This document shows positions 27,383 through 34,715 of a DNA stretch of 64,000 nucleotides, piece by piece (the first letter of the stretch is position 1; each line of letters begins with the position of its first letter). The notes under the pieces were generated by a model, which worked only from the letters and a program-made list of their open reading frames with translations, did not search any database and was not told where the DNA came from. The translations under genes and the position numbers were made by a program. The stretch covers positions 114,784 through 178,783 of the forward strand of contig NZ_JAUTWS010000013.1 in NCBI RefSeq assembly GCF_030657435.1, in the 5' to 3' direction. The DNA comes from Paracraurococcus lichenis (lineage in GTDB: Bacteria; Pseudomonadota; Alphaproteobacteria; Acetobacterales; Acetobacteraceae).

Positions 27383-27504
27383 CCAGGGGGCGCTGCCCCC
27401 TGGACCCCCGCCGGGGGGTCAGGCGACCCCCCGGACCCCGGCATGGGTTTATCTCCGGTCGGGCGGCCCCGACGCGGACCCCGCGACCCGAACCCTCCCT
27501 GCGC
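27383..27504. repeat. Mosaic multi-hairpin repeat, copy B
   Basis: This copy begins 4 bases after the cytochrome stop. Hairpin 1 is CCAGGGGGC-GCT-GCCCCCTGG at 27383-27403 and hairpin 2 is CCGGGGGGTC with GACCCCCCGG at 27411-27434. Then come the shared TGGGTTTATC box and the CCCTCCCTGCGC tail. Compared with copy A the loop and boxes are conserved while both stems differ on both arms, so pairing is kept. The large third hairpin of copy A is missing here. It ends 4 bases before the stop of the convergent hydrolase gene and may also act as a terminator. Confidence 0.7.
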
Positions 27505-27508
27505 GGCC

Positions 27509-28210
27509 TCAGCCCAGCACGCGCGCCAGCAGTTCCGCCGAGCGGCCATTGGCGATGGTCGCGGCCCGCGCGTCCCAGGCATGGCCGCCCATGCGCGCGA
27601 AGGCATGGTCCACGCCCGGATAGACATAGGCGGAGACCTGCTTGTGGCCCTTCAGCCCCTCGAGGATCTTCGCCTGCGCCTCGGGCGGGACGAACTTGTC
27701 CTTCTCGGCGATGTGCAGGATCAGCGGCGCCTTGATGGCGCCCGCCTCGCCCAGCAGGCCCTCGATCCCCACGCCGTAGTAGCTGATATTGGCATCCGCA
27801 TCGGTGCGCGCCGCCGCCATGTAGGCCAGCCGCCCGCCGAGGCAGAAGCCCATGGTCGCCACCTTGCCGTTGGCGCCCTGCATCTTCCGCGCATGGGCGA
27901 TGGTGGCCTGGAGGTCCTCCACCGCCTTGCCCTGGTCCATGCCGTTCATCAGGGCGAATGCCTTGTCCCACTGCGCCTGGCCGGCATCGGGGTCGAGCTG
28001 GACGCCCTTCTCCTGCCGCCAGAACAGGTCGGGGCTGACGGCGATGAAGCCCATCTCGGCGACCCAGTCGGACAGCTGCCGCATGGTGGCGTTCACGCCG
28101 AAGATTTCCTGGATCATGACGACGGCACCAGCCGGCGTCTGCTTCGGCAGGGCGACATAGGCACCGAAGCTGCCGCTGCCGTCCGTGGCGGCGATGTCGA
28201 TCTCTGGCAT
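27509..28210 (-). CDS. Dienelactone hydrolase family protein
   Basis: The start is ATG 28210, giving 233 residues. The dienelactone-hydrolase signature is complete: Glu35 in IQEIFGVN, nucleophile Cys123 in GFCLGG, Asp171 in AEKDKFVPP and His202 in GVDHAFARM. The enzyme opens lactone rings in chlorocatechol-type degradation or acts as a general carboxymethylenebutenolidase-like hydrolase. It is cytoplasmic and monocistronic, facing the di-heme cytochrome gene across repeat copy B. Confidence 0.9.
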   Translation of the reverse strand: MPEIDIAATDGSGSFGAYVALPKQTPAGAVVMIQEIFGVNATMRQLSDWVAEMGFIAVSPDLFWRQEKGVQLDPDAGQAQWDKAFALMNGMDQGKAVEDLQATIAHARKMQGANGKVATMGFCLGGRLAYMAAARTDADANISYYGVGIEGLLGEAGAIKAPLILHIAEKDKFVPPEAQAKILEGLKGHKQVSAYVYPGVDHAFARMGGHAWDARAATIANGRSAELLARVLG

Positions 28211-28255
28211 GGTCCCCTCCTTGTCTCGGGCTTTGCCACCGGCATCTAACAATGC

Positions 28256-28942
28256 ATGTCGCGCCTTGCCATGCCCCTTGCCGTGACACTTGGCGCCGCG
28301 CTGCTGCTCGGCGCCGGGCCGATGCATCCCGCCGGCTCGCTCGAGGCGGCGGGCTGGACCCATGCGCCCTGGCACGGGCTGGAGCCGGCGCGCTTCCGCC
28401 CGCTCGGCGATGGCGTCGCGGTGGAGGGGGTGGGGCAGGGCAGCTTCGTCTGGCGCAAGGTGCAGGGCCAGCCCGCCTGCCTCGCCTGGCGCTGGCGGGT
28501 GGATGCCGGCCCGCCGCCCACCGACCTGACGCGCCAGGGCGGCGACGACCGGGCGCTCTCCATCGCCGTCGGCTTCGCCGGCTGGCCGCCACGGGCGACC
28601 GCCTGGCAGCGCGCCCGCCATGCGATGGCGCAGGCCGCGGCGGGCGGGCACGACCTGCCGAAGAGCGTCCTGATCTATGTCTGGGGCGGGACGGGCACGG
28701 AGCCCTCGTCCTTCCCGAGCCCCTGGCTGCACGGCCTCGGCAAGGTGCGCGTCCTGCGCCCGGCCCATTCGCCGCATGGCCAATGGTTCGAGCAGCGGGT
28801 GAACCTGGCCGCCGACTGGCACGCCGCCTTCGGCGCGGCGGCGCCGCCGCTGCAGGAGATCGCGATCGGCACGGATACCGACGACACGCGCGCCCCGCTG
28901 GATGCGCGAGTGGAGGCGATCCGCTTCGGGCCCTGCCCGTGA
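28256..28942 (+). CDS. DUF3047 domain-containing exported protein
   Basis: A 228-residue protein with a signal peptide (MSRLAMPLAVTLGAALLLGA). The remainder matches the DUF3047 pattern: CLAWRWRVDAGPPPTDLTRQGGDDRALSIAVGF, then a central VLIYVWGG and a C-terminal EIAIGTDTDDT segment. It is probably a beta-sandwich in the periplasm or secreted; the biochemical role of the family is unknown. The 45-base gap to the divergent hydrolase must hold its promoter, and TAACAA lies only 4 bases before the ATG. Confidence 0.8.
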   Translation: MSRLAMPLAVTLGAALLLGAGPMHPAGSLEAAGWTHAPWHGLEPARFRPLGDGVAVEGVGQGSFVWRKVQGQPACLAWRWRVDAGPPPTDLTRQGGDDRALSIAVGFAGWPPRATAWQRARHAMAQAAAGGHDLPKSVLIYVWGGTGTEPSSFPSPWLHGLGKVRVLRPAHSPHGQWFEQRVNLAADWHAAFGAAAPPLQEIAIGTDTDDTRAPLDARVEAIRFGPCP

Positions 28943-29008
28943 CCGGCGGCTGACGCTCGCGCAACCGCGCGCCCTCCCGGGACTTTCCTCCCCCGAGGAG
29001 AACGCCCC

Positions 29009-30466
29009 ATGCGCGACGTGCCGGGCCCCACCGGGGGCGACCGCTTCGAGACCGATGTTCCCGCCCGGCTCGACCGCCTGCCCTGGGCGGGCTTTCACTG
29101 GCGGGTCGTCATCGCGCTCGGCATCACCTGGGTGCTGGACGGGCTGGAGGTGACGCTGGTCGGCAGCCTCGCCGGCGCCATCCACCAAAGCCCGAGCCTG
29201 GCGCTGACCGAGACGCAGATCGGCTTGACCGCCTCCGCCTACCTCATCGGCGCGGTCTTCGGCGCGCTCGGCTTCGGCTGGCTGGCGGACCGCATCGGGC
29301 GACGGCGGCTCTTCTTCGTCACCCTCGGCGTCTACATGGTCTCCTCCATCGCCACCGGCTTCGCCTGGGACTTCTGGTCCTTCGCCTTTTTCCGGCTGCT
29401 GACCGGCGCCGGCATCGGCGGCGAGTACGCCGCGGTGAACTCGGCGATCCAGGAACTGATCCCGGCGCGCTACCGCGGCACCACGGATCTCTGCGTCAAC
29501 GGCACCTTCTGGGGCGGCGCCGCGATCGGCGCGGCGGCGGCGCTGGTGGTTCTCGACCCCGCCATCGTCGATCCTGAGATCGGCTGGCGCGGCGCCTTCG
29601 TGGTCGGCGGCGCGCTCTCCGTCGTGGTGCTGCTGCTGCGCCGCCACCTGCCGGAGAGCCCGCGATGGCTGATGCTGCACGGCAAGCCGGAGGAGGCGGG
29701 GCAGATCGTCGGCGCCATCGAGCGCGACGTGACCGAGGCCAAGGGCCCTCTGCCGCCGCCCTCCTACGGCAATGTCGTGCTGCACCGGCGCGGCGCCGCC
29801 AGCATCGCCGAGGTCTGGCACGCCATGTTCGACACCCATCGGGAGAGGGCGGTGCTGGGCCTCACCCTGATGTCCTGCCAGGCCTTCTTCTACAACGCGG
29901 TCTTCTTCACCTATGCGCTGGTGCTGACGAAGTTCTACGCCATCCCCGCGCATCACGTCGGCTGGTTCATGCTGCCCTTCGCGCTGGGCAACCTGATGGG
30001 GCCGCTGACACTCGGCCGTTTCTTCGACACCATCGGCCGCAAGCCGATGATCACCGGCACCTATGCGCTGTCGGGCATCCTGATGGCGGCGACCGGCGCC
30101 GCCTTCGCCGCCGGCTGGCTCTCGGCCTGGGAGCAGACGCTGGCCTGGACGGTAATCTTCTTCTTCGCCTCCGCCGCCGCGTCCGCCGCCTACCTGACCG
30201 TCGGGGAGAGCTTCCCGCTGGAGATGCGGGCGATGGCCATCGCGCTCTTCTACGCCATCGGCACCGGCGTCGGCGGCGTCATCGGCCCGACCCTCTTCGG
30301 CTGGCTGATCTCGAGCGGCGCGCGTACCGACATCATGTGGGGCTATTTCGGCGCCGCCCTGCTGATGCTGCTGGCCGCCTTCACCGAATGGCGCCTGGGC
30401 TTCGCCGCCGAGGGCAAGCCGCTCGAGGAGGTCTCGACGCCGCTCTCGGCCGCGCGGGCGCGCTGA
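29009..30466 (+). CDS. MFS transporter, sugar-porter-like
   Basis: A 485-residue protein with about 12 predicted membrane helices. MFS signatures are GWLADRIGRRRLFF after TM2, RLLTGAGIGGEYAAVNSAIQELIPARYRG around TM4-5, and PESPRWLMLHGK at the end of the first half, all typical of sugar-porter and related organic-solute carriers. The second half repeats GRFFDTIGRKPM. The ATG has a GAGGAG site upstream. The substrate is unknown; neighbouring genes give no clear clue. Confidence 0.88.
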   Translation: MRDVPGPTGGDRFETDVPARLDRLPWAGFHWRVVIALGITWVLDGLEVTLVGSLAGAIHQSPSLALTETQIGLTASAYLIGAVFGALGFGWLADRIGRRRLFFVTLGVYMVSSIATGFAWDFWSFAFFRLLTGAGIGGEYAAVNSAIQELIPARYRGTTDLCVNGTFWGGAAIGAAAALVVLDPAIVDPEIGWRGAFVVGGALSVVVLLLRRHLPESPRWLMLHGKPEEAGQIVGAIERDVTEAKGPLPPPSYGNVVLHRRGAASIAEVWHAMFDTHRERAVLGLTLMSCQAFFYNAVFFTYALVLTKFYAIPAHHVGWFMLPFALGNLMGPLTLGRFFDTIGRKPMITGTYALSGILMAATGAAFAAGWLSAWEQTLAWTVIFFFASAAASAAYLTVGESFPLEMRAMAIALFYAIGTGVGGVIGPTLFGWLISSGARTDIMWGYFGAALLMLLAAFTEWRLGFAAEGKPLEEVSTPLSAARAR

Positions 30467-30649
30467 GGCGTGCCGATGACCGAAGGGCCGGATGGCCCGG
30501 AGGTCTGAATCGGCTCGCCCGACATGGAAGGCCACGCGCCGGGCGGGGCTGCCGCGCCAGGATCGGCCCGGGCCTGAGGCACCGGCCGCCGGCCGGTCCG
30601 TGGTTTGCGCGCATGCCGTGTGCTATGCACCTGCCGCTGCCCGTGGGGG

Positions 30650-30678
30650 TTGTCTTTCCGGGCGCGTCAACCTAAGGC
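30650..30678 (+). promoter_or_regulatory. Putative promoter of the small hypothetical gene at 30710
   Basis: TTGTCT at 30650-30655 and TAAGGC at 30673-30678 are separated by 17 bases. The -10-like box ends 31 bases before the ATG. The stretch is A+T-richer than its surroundings. Confidence 0.35.
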
Positions 30679-30709
30679 TATTCCGACGGGGTATCGAGGA
30701 CTGTCAAGA

Positions 30710-31069
30710 ATGCATGTCCGCGCCCATGACGACGAATGGGAGCAGGTCTGGGCCACCTATGACCAGACCTCCGCCGATGCCATGCCGGCGGTGCCGCCCG
30801 TGGCCGCGGCGCCGGTGGTGCGGGGCGTCCGCGAGCGGGGCAGGGGAGGCCTGCTCCTCGGCGCCCTCCTGCTGGCCCTGCTGCCGGCGGCCACCCAGCC
30901 CCCGCTGCACGCGCCGCTGCAGGTGCTCGCCGCCGCCGATTCCCTCTCTCCGGTCGAGGCGCTGCTGCCGCCGCTCGCGGTGGCCCTGGGCCGCCTGGCT
31001 GGCGAATCCGATGCGGCGGCCTGCTTCGCCCTGTCGCTCCGGCCCGGCGGCGGCGCCTGCCGGCCCTGA
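30710..31069 (+). CDS. Small hypothetical single-pass membrane protein
   Basis: A 119-residue protein starting MHVRAHDDEWEQVWATY. An acidic N-terminal 45 residues are followed by one hydrophobic segment (GLLLGALLLALLPAA, about residues 46-60) and an Ala/Leu-rich tail with two Cys residues near the end. No family is recognised. A promoter-like sequence precedes it, and the flavin reductase starts 73 bases downstream. Confidence 0.5.
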   Translation: MHVRAHDDEWEQVWATYDQTSADAMPAVPPVAAAPVVRGVRERGRGGLLLGALLLALLPAATQPPLHAPLQVLAAADSLSPVEALLPPLAVALGRLAGESDAAACFALSLRPGGGACRP

Positions 31070-31142
31070 GCGGCGGCCACCCCCGGTTCCCATTCGCCCT
31101 GCCCATGCTTTACTCGCCGCCGAACAGCAGGGCGCATCCGCG

Positions 31143-31649
31143 ATGACCGTCACCCGCCAGGAATTCCGCGACGCCATGGCCCGCCTGGGTGCCGCGGTGA
31201 ACATCATCACCACCGGAGGGCCGGCCGGCCGCGGCGGCTTCACGGCCAGTGCCGTCTGCAGCGTGACCGACGAGCCGCCGACGCTGCTGCTCTGCATGAA
31301 CCGCGGCGCGACGGCGGCGCCGGCGATGAAGGCGAACGGCACGGTCTGCGTGAACGTCGTCGCCGCCGGGCAGAAGGAGGCCGCGATGGTCTTCGCCGGC
31401 GTGACCAAATGCACGATGGAGGAGCGCTTCGAGGCCGGCACCTGGACGACGCTGGCGACCGGCGCGCCGGTGCTGCAGGGCGCCGTCGCCGCCTTCGACT
31501 GCCGCATCACCGAGATGGTGGAGAAGGGCACGCATCTCGTGGTCTTCGGCGAGGTGCAGGGCATCCGCCTGGGCAGCCAGCACGACCATGGGCTGATCTA
31601 TTTCGGGCGGGACTACCACCCGGTCGGGGCGATGGTGGCGGGGCCCTGA
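31143..31649 (+). CDS. Flavin reductase (HpaC/RutF-like)
   Basis: A 168-residue protein with the flavin-reductase-like split barrel: FRDAMARLGAAVNIITTGGPAGRGGFTASAVCSVTDEPPTLL at the N-terminus and FGRDYHPVG at the C-terminus. Such proteins use NAD(P)H to reduce FMN or FAD for partner monooxygenases. Possible partners in the window are the luciferase-like enzyme at 1807 and the acyl-CoA-dehydrogenase-like enzyme at 22265, neither adjacent. The stop is followed at once by a strong hairpin. Confidence 0.88.
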   Translation: MTVTRQEFRDAMARLGAAVNIITTGGPAGRGGFTASAVCSVTDEPPTLLLCMNRGATAAPAMKANGTVCVNVVAAGQKEAAMVFAGVTKCTMEERFEAGTWTTLATGAPVLQGAVAAFDCRITEMVEKGTHLVVFGEVQGIRLGSQHDHGLIYFGRDYHPVGAMVAGP

Positions 31650-31650
31650 T

Positions 31651-31686
31651 GCCGACCGGAAGACGACTTGACGTCTTCCGGTCGGC
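31651..31686. terminator. Strong 14-bp hairpin after the flavin reductase gene
   Basis: GCCGACCGGAAGAC pairs perfectly with GTCTTCCGGTCGGC around an 8-base loop. It starts 1 base after the stop codon and lies between convergent genes. There is no downstream T run. Confidence 0.6.
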
Positions 31687-31767
31687 GTCGCGCGCAGGTC
31701 AGCGCGGTGCGCTGACGGCGTGGCGGCTGCGTGCCAGACAATAAGCCATCGGCCGGCATGAGGCCCG

Positions 31768-33330
31768 TCACCACTCGCCGAGGAAGACGCCAGCCTTCTT
31801 GTGGCTGTCGGTGCGCTGCTCGGCCTCCGCCCAGGTGATGGTGGTGCGGGACTTGAGGCGGGTGAACCAGGTCAGCAGCCGGTGCCGCATGGCTTCCCGC
31901 ACGCCGGCGAGCGTGCCGTCCGCGCCGAGGTCGTGGAATTCCTCCGGGTCGCCATGCAGGTCGAAGAGCTGCGGCCGATAGCCGCCGGTCCAATGGACGT
32001 ATTTCCAGCGGTCGGTGCGGACCATCCAGGCCATGTGCTGGCCGACCGCATGGCCCTGCCGGCGGCGGGCGCCGCGAAAGGTCCAGTCGAGCTCGCTGAC
32101 GGCGAAATCGCGCCAGTCCTCGCCGGCCTCGCCCCGCAGCGCCGGCAGCAGCGACCGCCCCTCCACCACATGGCGCGCGGGATCGCAACCCAGCGCCTCC
32201 AGGATGGTCGGCACGCAGTCGATCGCCTCGACCAACCGCGGGTCCTCGGTGCCGCGGGTCGCATCCGCCGCGGGGGAGGGGTCGTAGACCAGGAAGGGCA
32301 CCTTCTGGACGCAGTCGTGGAAGAGCTCCTTCTCGCCGAGCCAATGGTCGCCGAGGTAGTCGCCATGGTCGGCGGTGAAGATCACCAGCGTGTCCCGCCA
32401 GCGCCCCAGCCGCTCCATGGTCTCCCAGACCCGGCCGAGATGGTCGTCCACCTGCCGGATCAGCCCCTGGTAGGTCGGGCGCACCGTGGCGATGGCCTCG
32501 TCGCGCTGGAAGCTCTCCGCCACCTCCTCATCCTGCCAGGCGCGGAACATCGGGTGGGCGTCCGGGCCGCGCTCGGCCGCATGGCGCTGCACCGGCAGGC
32601 AATGCTCCGGCCCGTACAGAGCGTGGTAAGGCGCCGGGGCGATGTAGGGCCAATGCGGCTTCACATAGGACAGGTGCAGCACCCAGGGCTCGTCACCCTG
32701 GGCGGTCATGAACTCGATGGCGCGGTCGGTGGTATAGGCGGTCTCGCTGTGCTCCTCCCGGACGCGCGCGGGCAGGCGGGCATTGCGCATCTTCCAGCCC
32801 GACAGGGGCTTCCCGTCCGGCCCTTCCACCGCGATGACGAAATCCGTCCAGGGGTCGCGGCTGTCATAGCCCTGCGCCCGCAGCCAATGGGCATAGGCGC
32901 TGTCGGGCTCGCCATGATGGCCGTCATGCCGGTCCACCAGGCGGAACCAGCCCTCCCGCAGCAGCGCCGTCAGGTCGGTCTGGCCGTCCAGCGCCAGGCG
33001 CCGCATGCCATGCGCGTCCGGCAGCACATGCGTCTTGCCGGCGAGCGCCAGCGTCCGCCCGCTCTCCCGCAGGTGCCAGCCCAGCGTGACCTCGCCCACC
33101 GAGAGCGGCACGCGGTTGTGCGTCGCGCCATGCGAGGAGACGTAGCGGCCGGTATAGAAGGACATGCGCGAGGGGCCGCAGATGCCGCTCTGCACGAAGG
33201 CATTCGGGAAGCGGACGCCGCGCTGCGCCAGCGCGTCGACGTTCGGCGTCCGCAGGAAAGGGTGGCCGGCGCAGGAGAGGTGGTCCCAGCGCAACTGGTC
33301 GCACATCACGAACAGGACGTTGCGGATCAT
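31768..33330 (-). CDS. Sulfatase / phosphonate-monoester-hydrolase-type enzyme
   Basis: The start is ATG 33330, giving 520 residues. The formylglycine motif Cys51-Gly-Pro-Ser-Arg55 (GICGPSRMSFYTGR) is intact, as is the metal-binding N-terminus VMCDQLRWDH. Later motifs are HLSYVKPHWPYIAPAPY and IFTADHGDYLGDH. There is no signal peptide, so it is cytoplasmic, as in choline sulfatases and phosphonate monoester hydrolases rather than periplasmic arylsulfatases. It needs a formylglycine-generating enzyme, not seen here. Monocistronic, divergent from the next gene. Confidence 0.88.
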   Translation of the reverse strand: MIRNVLFVMCDQLRWDHLSCAGHPFLRTPNVDALAQRGVRFPNAFVQSGICGPSRMSFYTGRYVSSHGATHNRVPLSVGEVTLGWHLRESGRTLALAGKTHVLPDAHGMRRLALDGQTDLTALLREGWFRLVDRHDGHHGEPDSAYAHWLRAQGYDSRDPWTDFVIAVEGPDGKPLSGWKMRNARLPARVREEHSETAYTTDRAIEFMTAQGDEPWVLHLSYVKPHWPYIAPAPYHALYGPEHCLPVQRHAAERGPDAHPMFRAWQDEEVAESFQRDEAIATVRPTYQGLIRQVDDHLGRVWETMERLGRWRDTLVIFTADHGDYLGDHWLGEKELFHDCVQKVPFLVYDPSPAADATRGTEDPRLVEAIDCVPTILEALGCDPARHVVEGRSLLPALRGEAGEDWRDFAVSELDWTFRGARRRQGHAVGQHMAWMVRTDRWKYVHWTGGYRPQLFDLHGDPEEFHDLGADGTLAGVREAMRHRLLTWFTRLKSRTTITWAEAEQRTDSHKKAGVFLGEW

Positions 33331-33398
33331 GGCCTCCCCCCGGTGCGGCACGCGCCGGCGCAGTCTGCCCGGCGCCGCCGCGGCTGGCGAGGCGCCGC

Positions 33399-34487
33399 AT
33401 GACGGCCCCGCAGACGGAGCAGGCCGCCGCCATCGTGGAGGCCGCGCTGCGGGCGGCGCAGGACCTGGCGCGGCTGCCGGCCCTGCCGGCGCCGCTCGCG
33501 CGCCTCGTGCTGCGGCACAATGCGGAGGCGGTGGAGCGCCGCTTCGCCGCCGCGGCGCTGACCATGGCGGAGATCGTGGACCTGCTGGCGGCGCTCGCCG
33601 ATCGGGTGCCGGCCGAGGCGCTGGTCCCGGCACGCGCCTGGGCGCTGATGCGCATCGAGCAGTACGGTGCGGTGGCCATGCCGCCCGGCCTGCCGCGCGC
33701 CCTGCTGCGCGGCCTGGGGGAGGCGGTGCCGGGCCCCGACAGGGCGCTCGGCCGCGCCTGGGCGCGGCAGGGCTTCCGCGAGGGCATCTGGGCCGCCGGG
33801 CTGCACCGGGTGCCGCTGCTGCCGCTCGGGCTGAACTGCCTGCCCTGGAACCTGCCGGCGCGCTGGGGCTTCCGCGCCGCGGCCGAGGCGATGGAGGCTT
33901 TCAACCCCTTCGCCCTCGCCTCCCACCGGCTGCCCGCGGTGCTCGCGGCGCTCGAGGAGGGCTGGGTCGGCTATGCCCCCGCGGGCGGGATCCGCTCCAT
34001 CGCCACGCCCTCGGGCGCGCGGGTGCTGCTGCGGGAGGATGGCGGCGCGGTCTGGAACCACCATACCGGTCCGCATTGGGAGGAGGACGATTTCGCCACC
34101 CTCCGCCTCGACCTCGAGGTGCTGGCGAGGCGCTTCGAGCGGCTGGCGGCCTCGCCCCGCCTGCCCCTCAGGGTCGCCTTCCTGCTGACGGAGGAGGCGG
34201 CGCCGGACGCCGCCCTGGCGGAGCGGGTGCTGGCGGCGCTGCGGCGGCGCGCCCGGGGCGGCCGCGTCGGGCTGGTCCTGCTGCACAACCCGCCGGCGGG
34301 AGAGGCAGGGGAGGCGCCGTCGCCGCCCGGGCGCCTCGGCCCCGATGCCCTGCTGCTGCGCGTCCCGGCCCCGCGCCCGGGCTACCAGTGGCACCTGCCC
34401 GCGCATTTCGACACGCCGGAGGGCCATGCCTTCGAGCAGCGCATCGCCAATGCCCTGCGCGACGCCGTCGCGGGCTGGCTGGGCTGA
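33399..34487 (+). CDS. Hypothetical protein, possible DUF1796-like
   Basis: A 362-residue protein of unknown function. The first 130 residues are Ala/Leu-rich helices. From about residue 135 the pattern changes: LGLNCLPWNLPARWGFR, then FNPFALASHRLPAVLAALEEGW, VWNHHTGPHWEEDDF and finally HFDTPEGHAFEQRIANAL. The Leu-Gly-x-Asn-Cys and later His positions recall DUF1796 putative cysteine-peptidase-like proteins often linked to surface polysaccharides. This is a weak visual resemblance only. It lies alone between a divergent sulfatase and a convergent operon. Confidence 0.6.
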   Translation: MTAPQTEQAAAIVEAALRAAQDLARLPALPAPLARLVLRHNAEAVERRFAAAALTMAEIVDLLAALADRVPAEALVPARAWALMRIEQYGAVAMPPGLPRALLRGLGEAVPGPDRALGRAWARQGFREGIWAAGLHRVPLLPLGLNCLPWNLPARWGFRAAAEAMEAFNPFALASHRLPAVLAALEEGWVGYAPAGGIRSIATPSGARVLLREDGGAVWNHHTGPHWEEDDFATLRLDLEVLARRFERLAASPRLPLRVAFLLTEEAAPDAALAERVLAALRRRARGGRVGLVLLHNPPAGEAGEAPSPPGRLGPDALLLRVPAPRPGYQWHLPAHFDTPEGHAFEQRIANALRDAVAGWLG

Positions 34488-34510
34488 GCGCCTAAGGGGC
34501 CCGGACATGC

Positions 34511-34544
34511 GAAGGGCCCCGGGGGTCGCCCCCCGAGGCCCTTC
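34511..34544. terminator. Hairpin terminating the livHMGFK operon and its tail ORF
   Basis: GAAGGGCC (34511-34518) pairs with GGCCCTTC (34537-34544), and the stem continues inward through CCGGGGG/CCCCCCG. It lies 32 bases beyond the stop of the minus-strand 25-residue ORF and 23 bases beyond the stop of the plus-strand hypothetical gene, so it can end both transcripts. Confidence 0.6.
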
Positions 34545-34576
34545 CATTGGTCAAAGGCGCTGGCGCGCCGCTCGGC

Positions 34577-34654
34577 TCAGGAAGCCATCCCCGCAGTGGC
34601 GGGAACGATGATCCAGGCCGCGACCGCGGCAACCGCCTGAGAGCAATGAGACAC
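34577..34654 (-). CDS. 25-residue hydrophobic peptide ORF behind livK
   Basis: GTG 34654 opens a 25-codon frame ending TGA at 34577-34579. The peptide begins MSHCSQAVAAVAAWIIVPAT; residues 7-21 are a hydrophobic Ala/Val/Ile segment long enough for a short membrane helix or signal-like peptide. The reason to believe it is translated is the ribosome site at 34656-34670, fully complementary to the 16S 3' tail and spaced 7 bases (AGGAGG to GTG). It sits between livK and the operon hairpin. It is too short for codon statistics and no family is recognised. A leader peptide or a ribosome-binding regulatory RNA is the alternative. Confidence 0.5.
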   Translation of the reverse strand: MSHCSQAVAAVAAWIIVPATAGMAS

Positions 34655-34655
34655 T

Positions 34656-34670
34656 GGATCACCTCCTTTC
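34656..34670 (-). promoter_or_regulatory. Extended perfect Shine-Dalgarno sequence
   Basis: On the minus strand the sequence is GAAAGGAGGTGATCC, complementary over all 15 bases to the standard 3' end of proteobacterial 16S rRNA. Typical sites in this window match 4-6 bases. It precedes the 25-residue ORF. On the plus strand the same bases look like a 16S 3' tail, but no other rRNA sequence is present. Confidence 0.75.
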
Positions 34671-34715
34671 AGTTGTTGACGACTGGACCCAAGATGGACC
34701 CGGGCGGGCCCAGGT

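Noticed and set aside
34656..34670. Fragment of a 16S rRNA 3' end on the plus strand
   Set aside because: Only the terminal 15 bases match; the preceding bases do not resemble helix 45 or any rRNA. The minus-strand reading as a ribosome-binding site explains it better.
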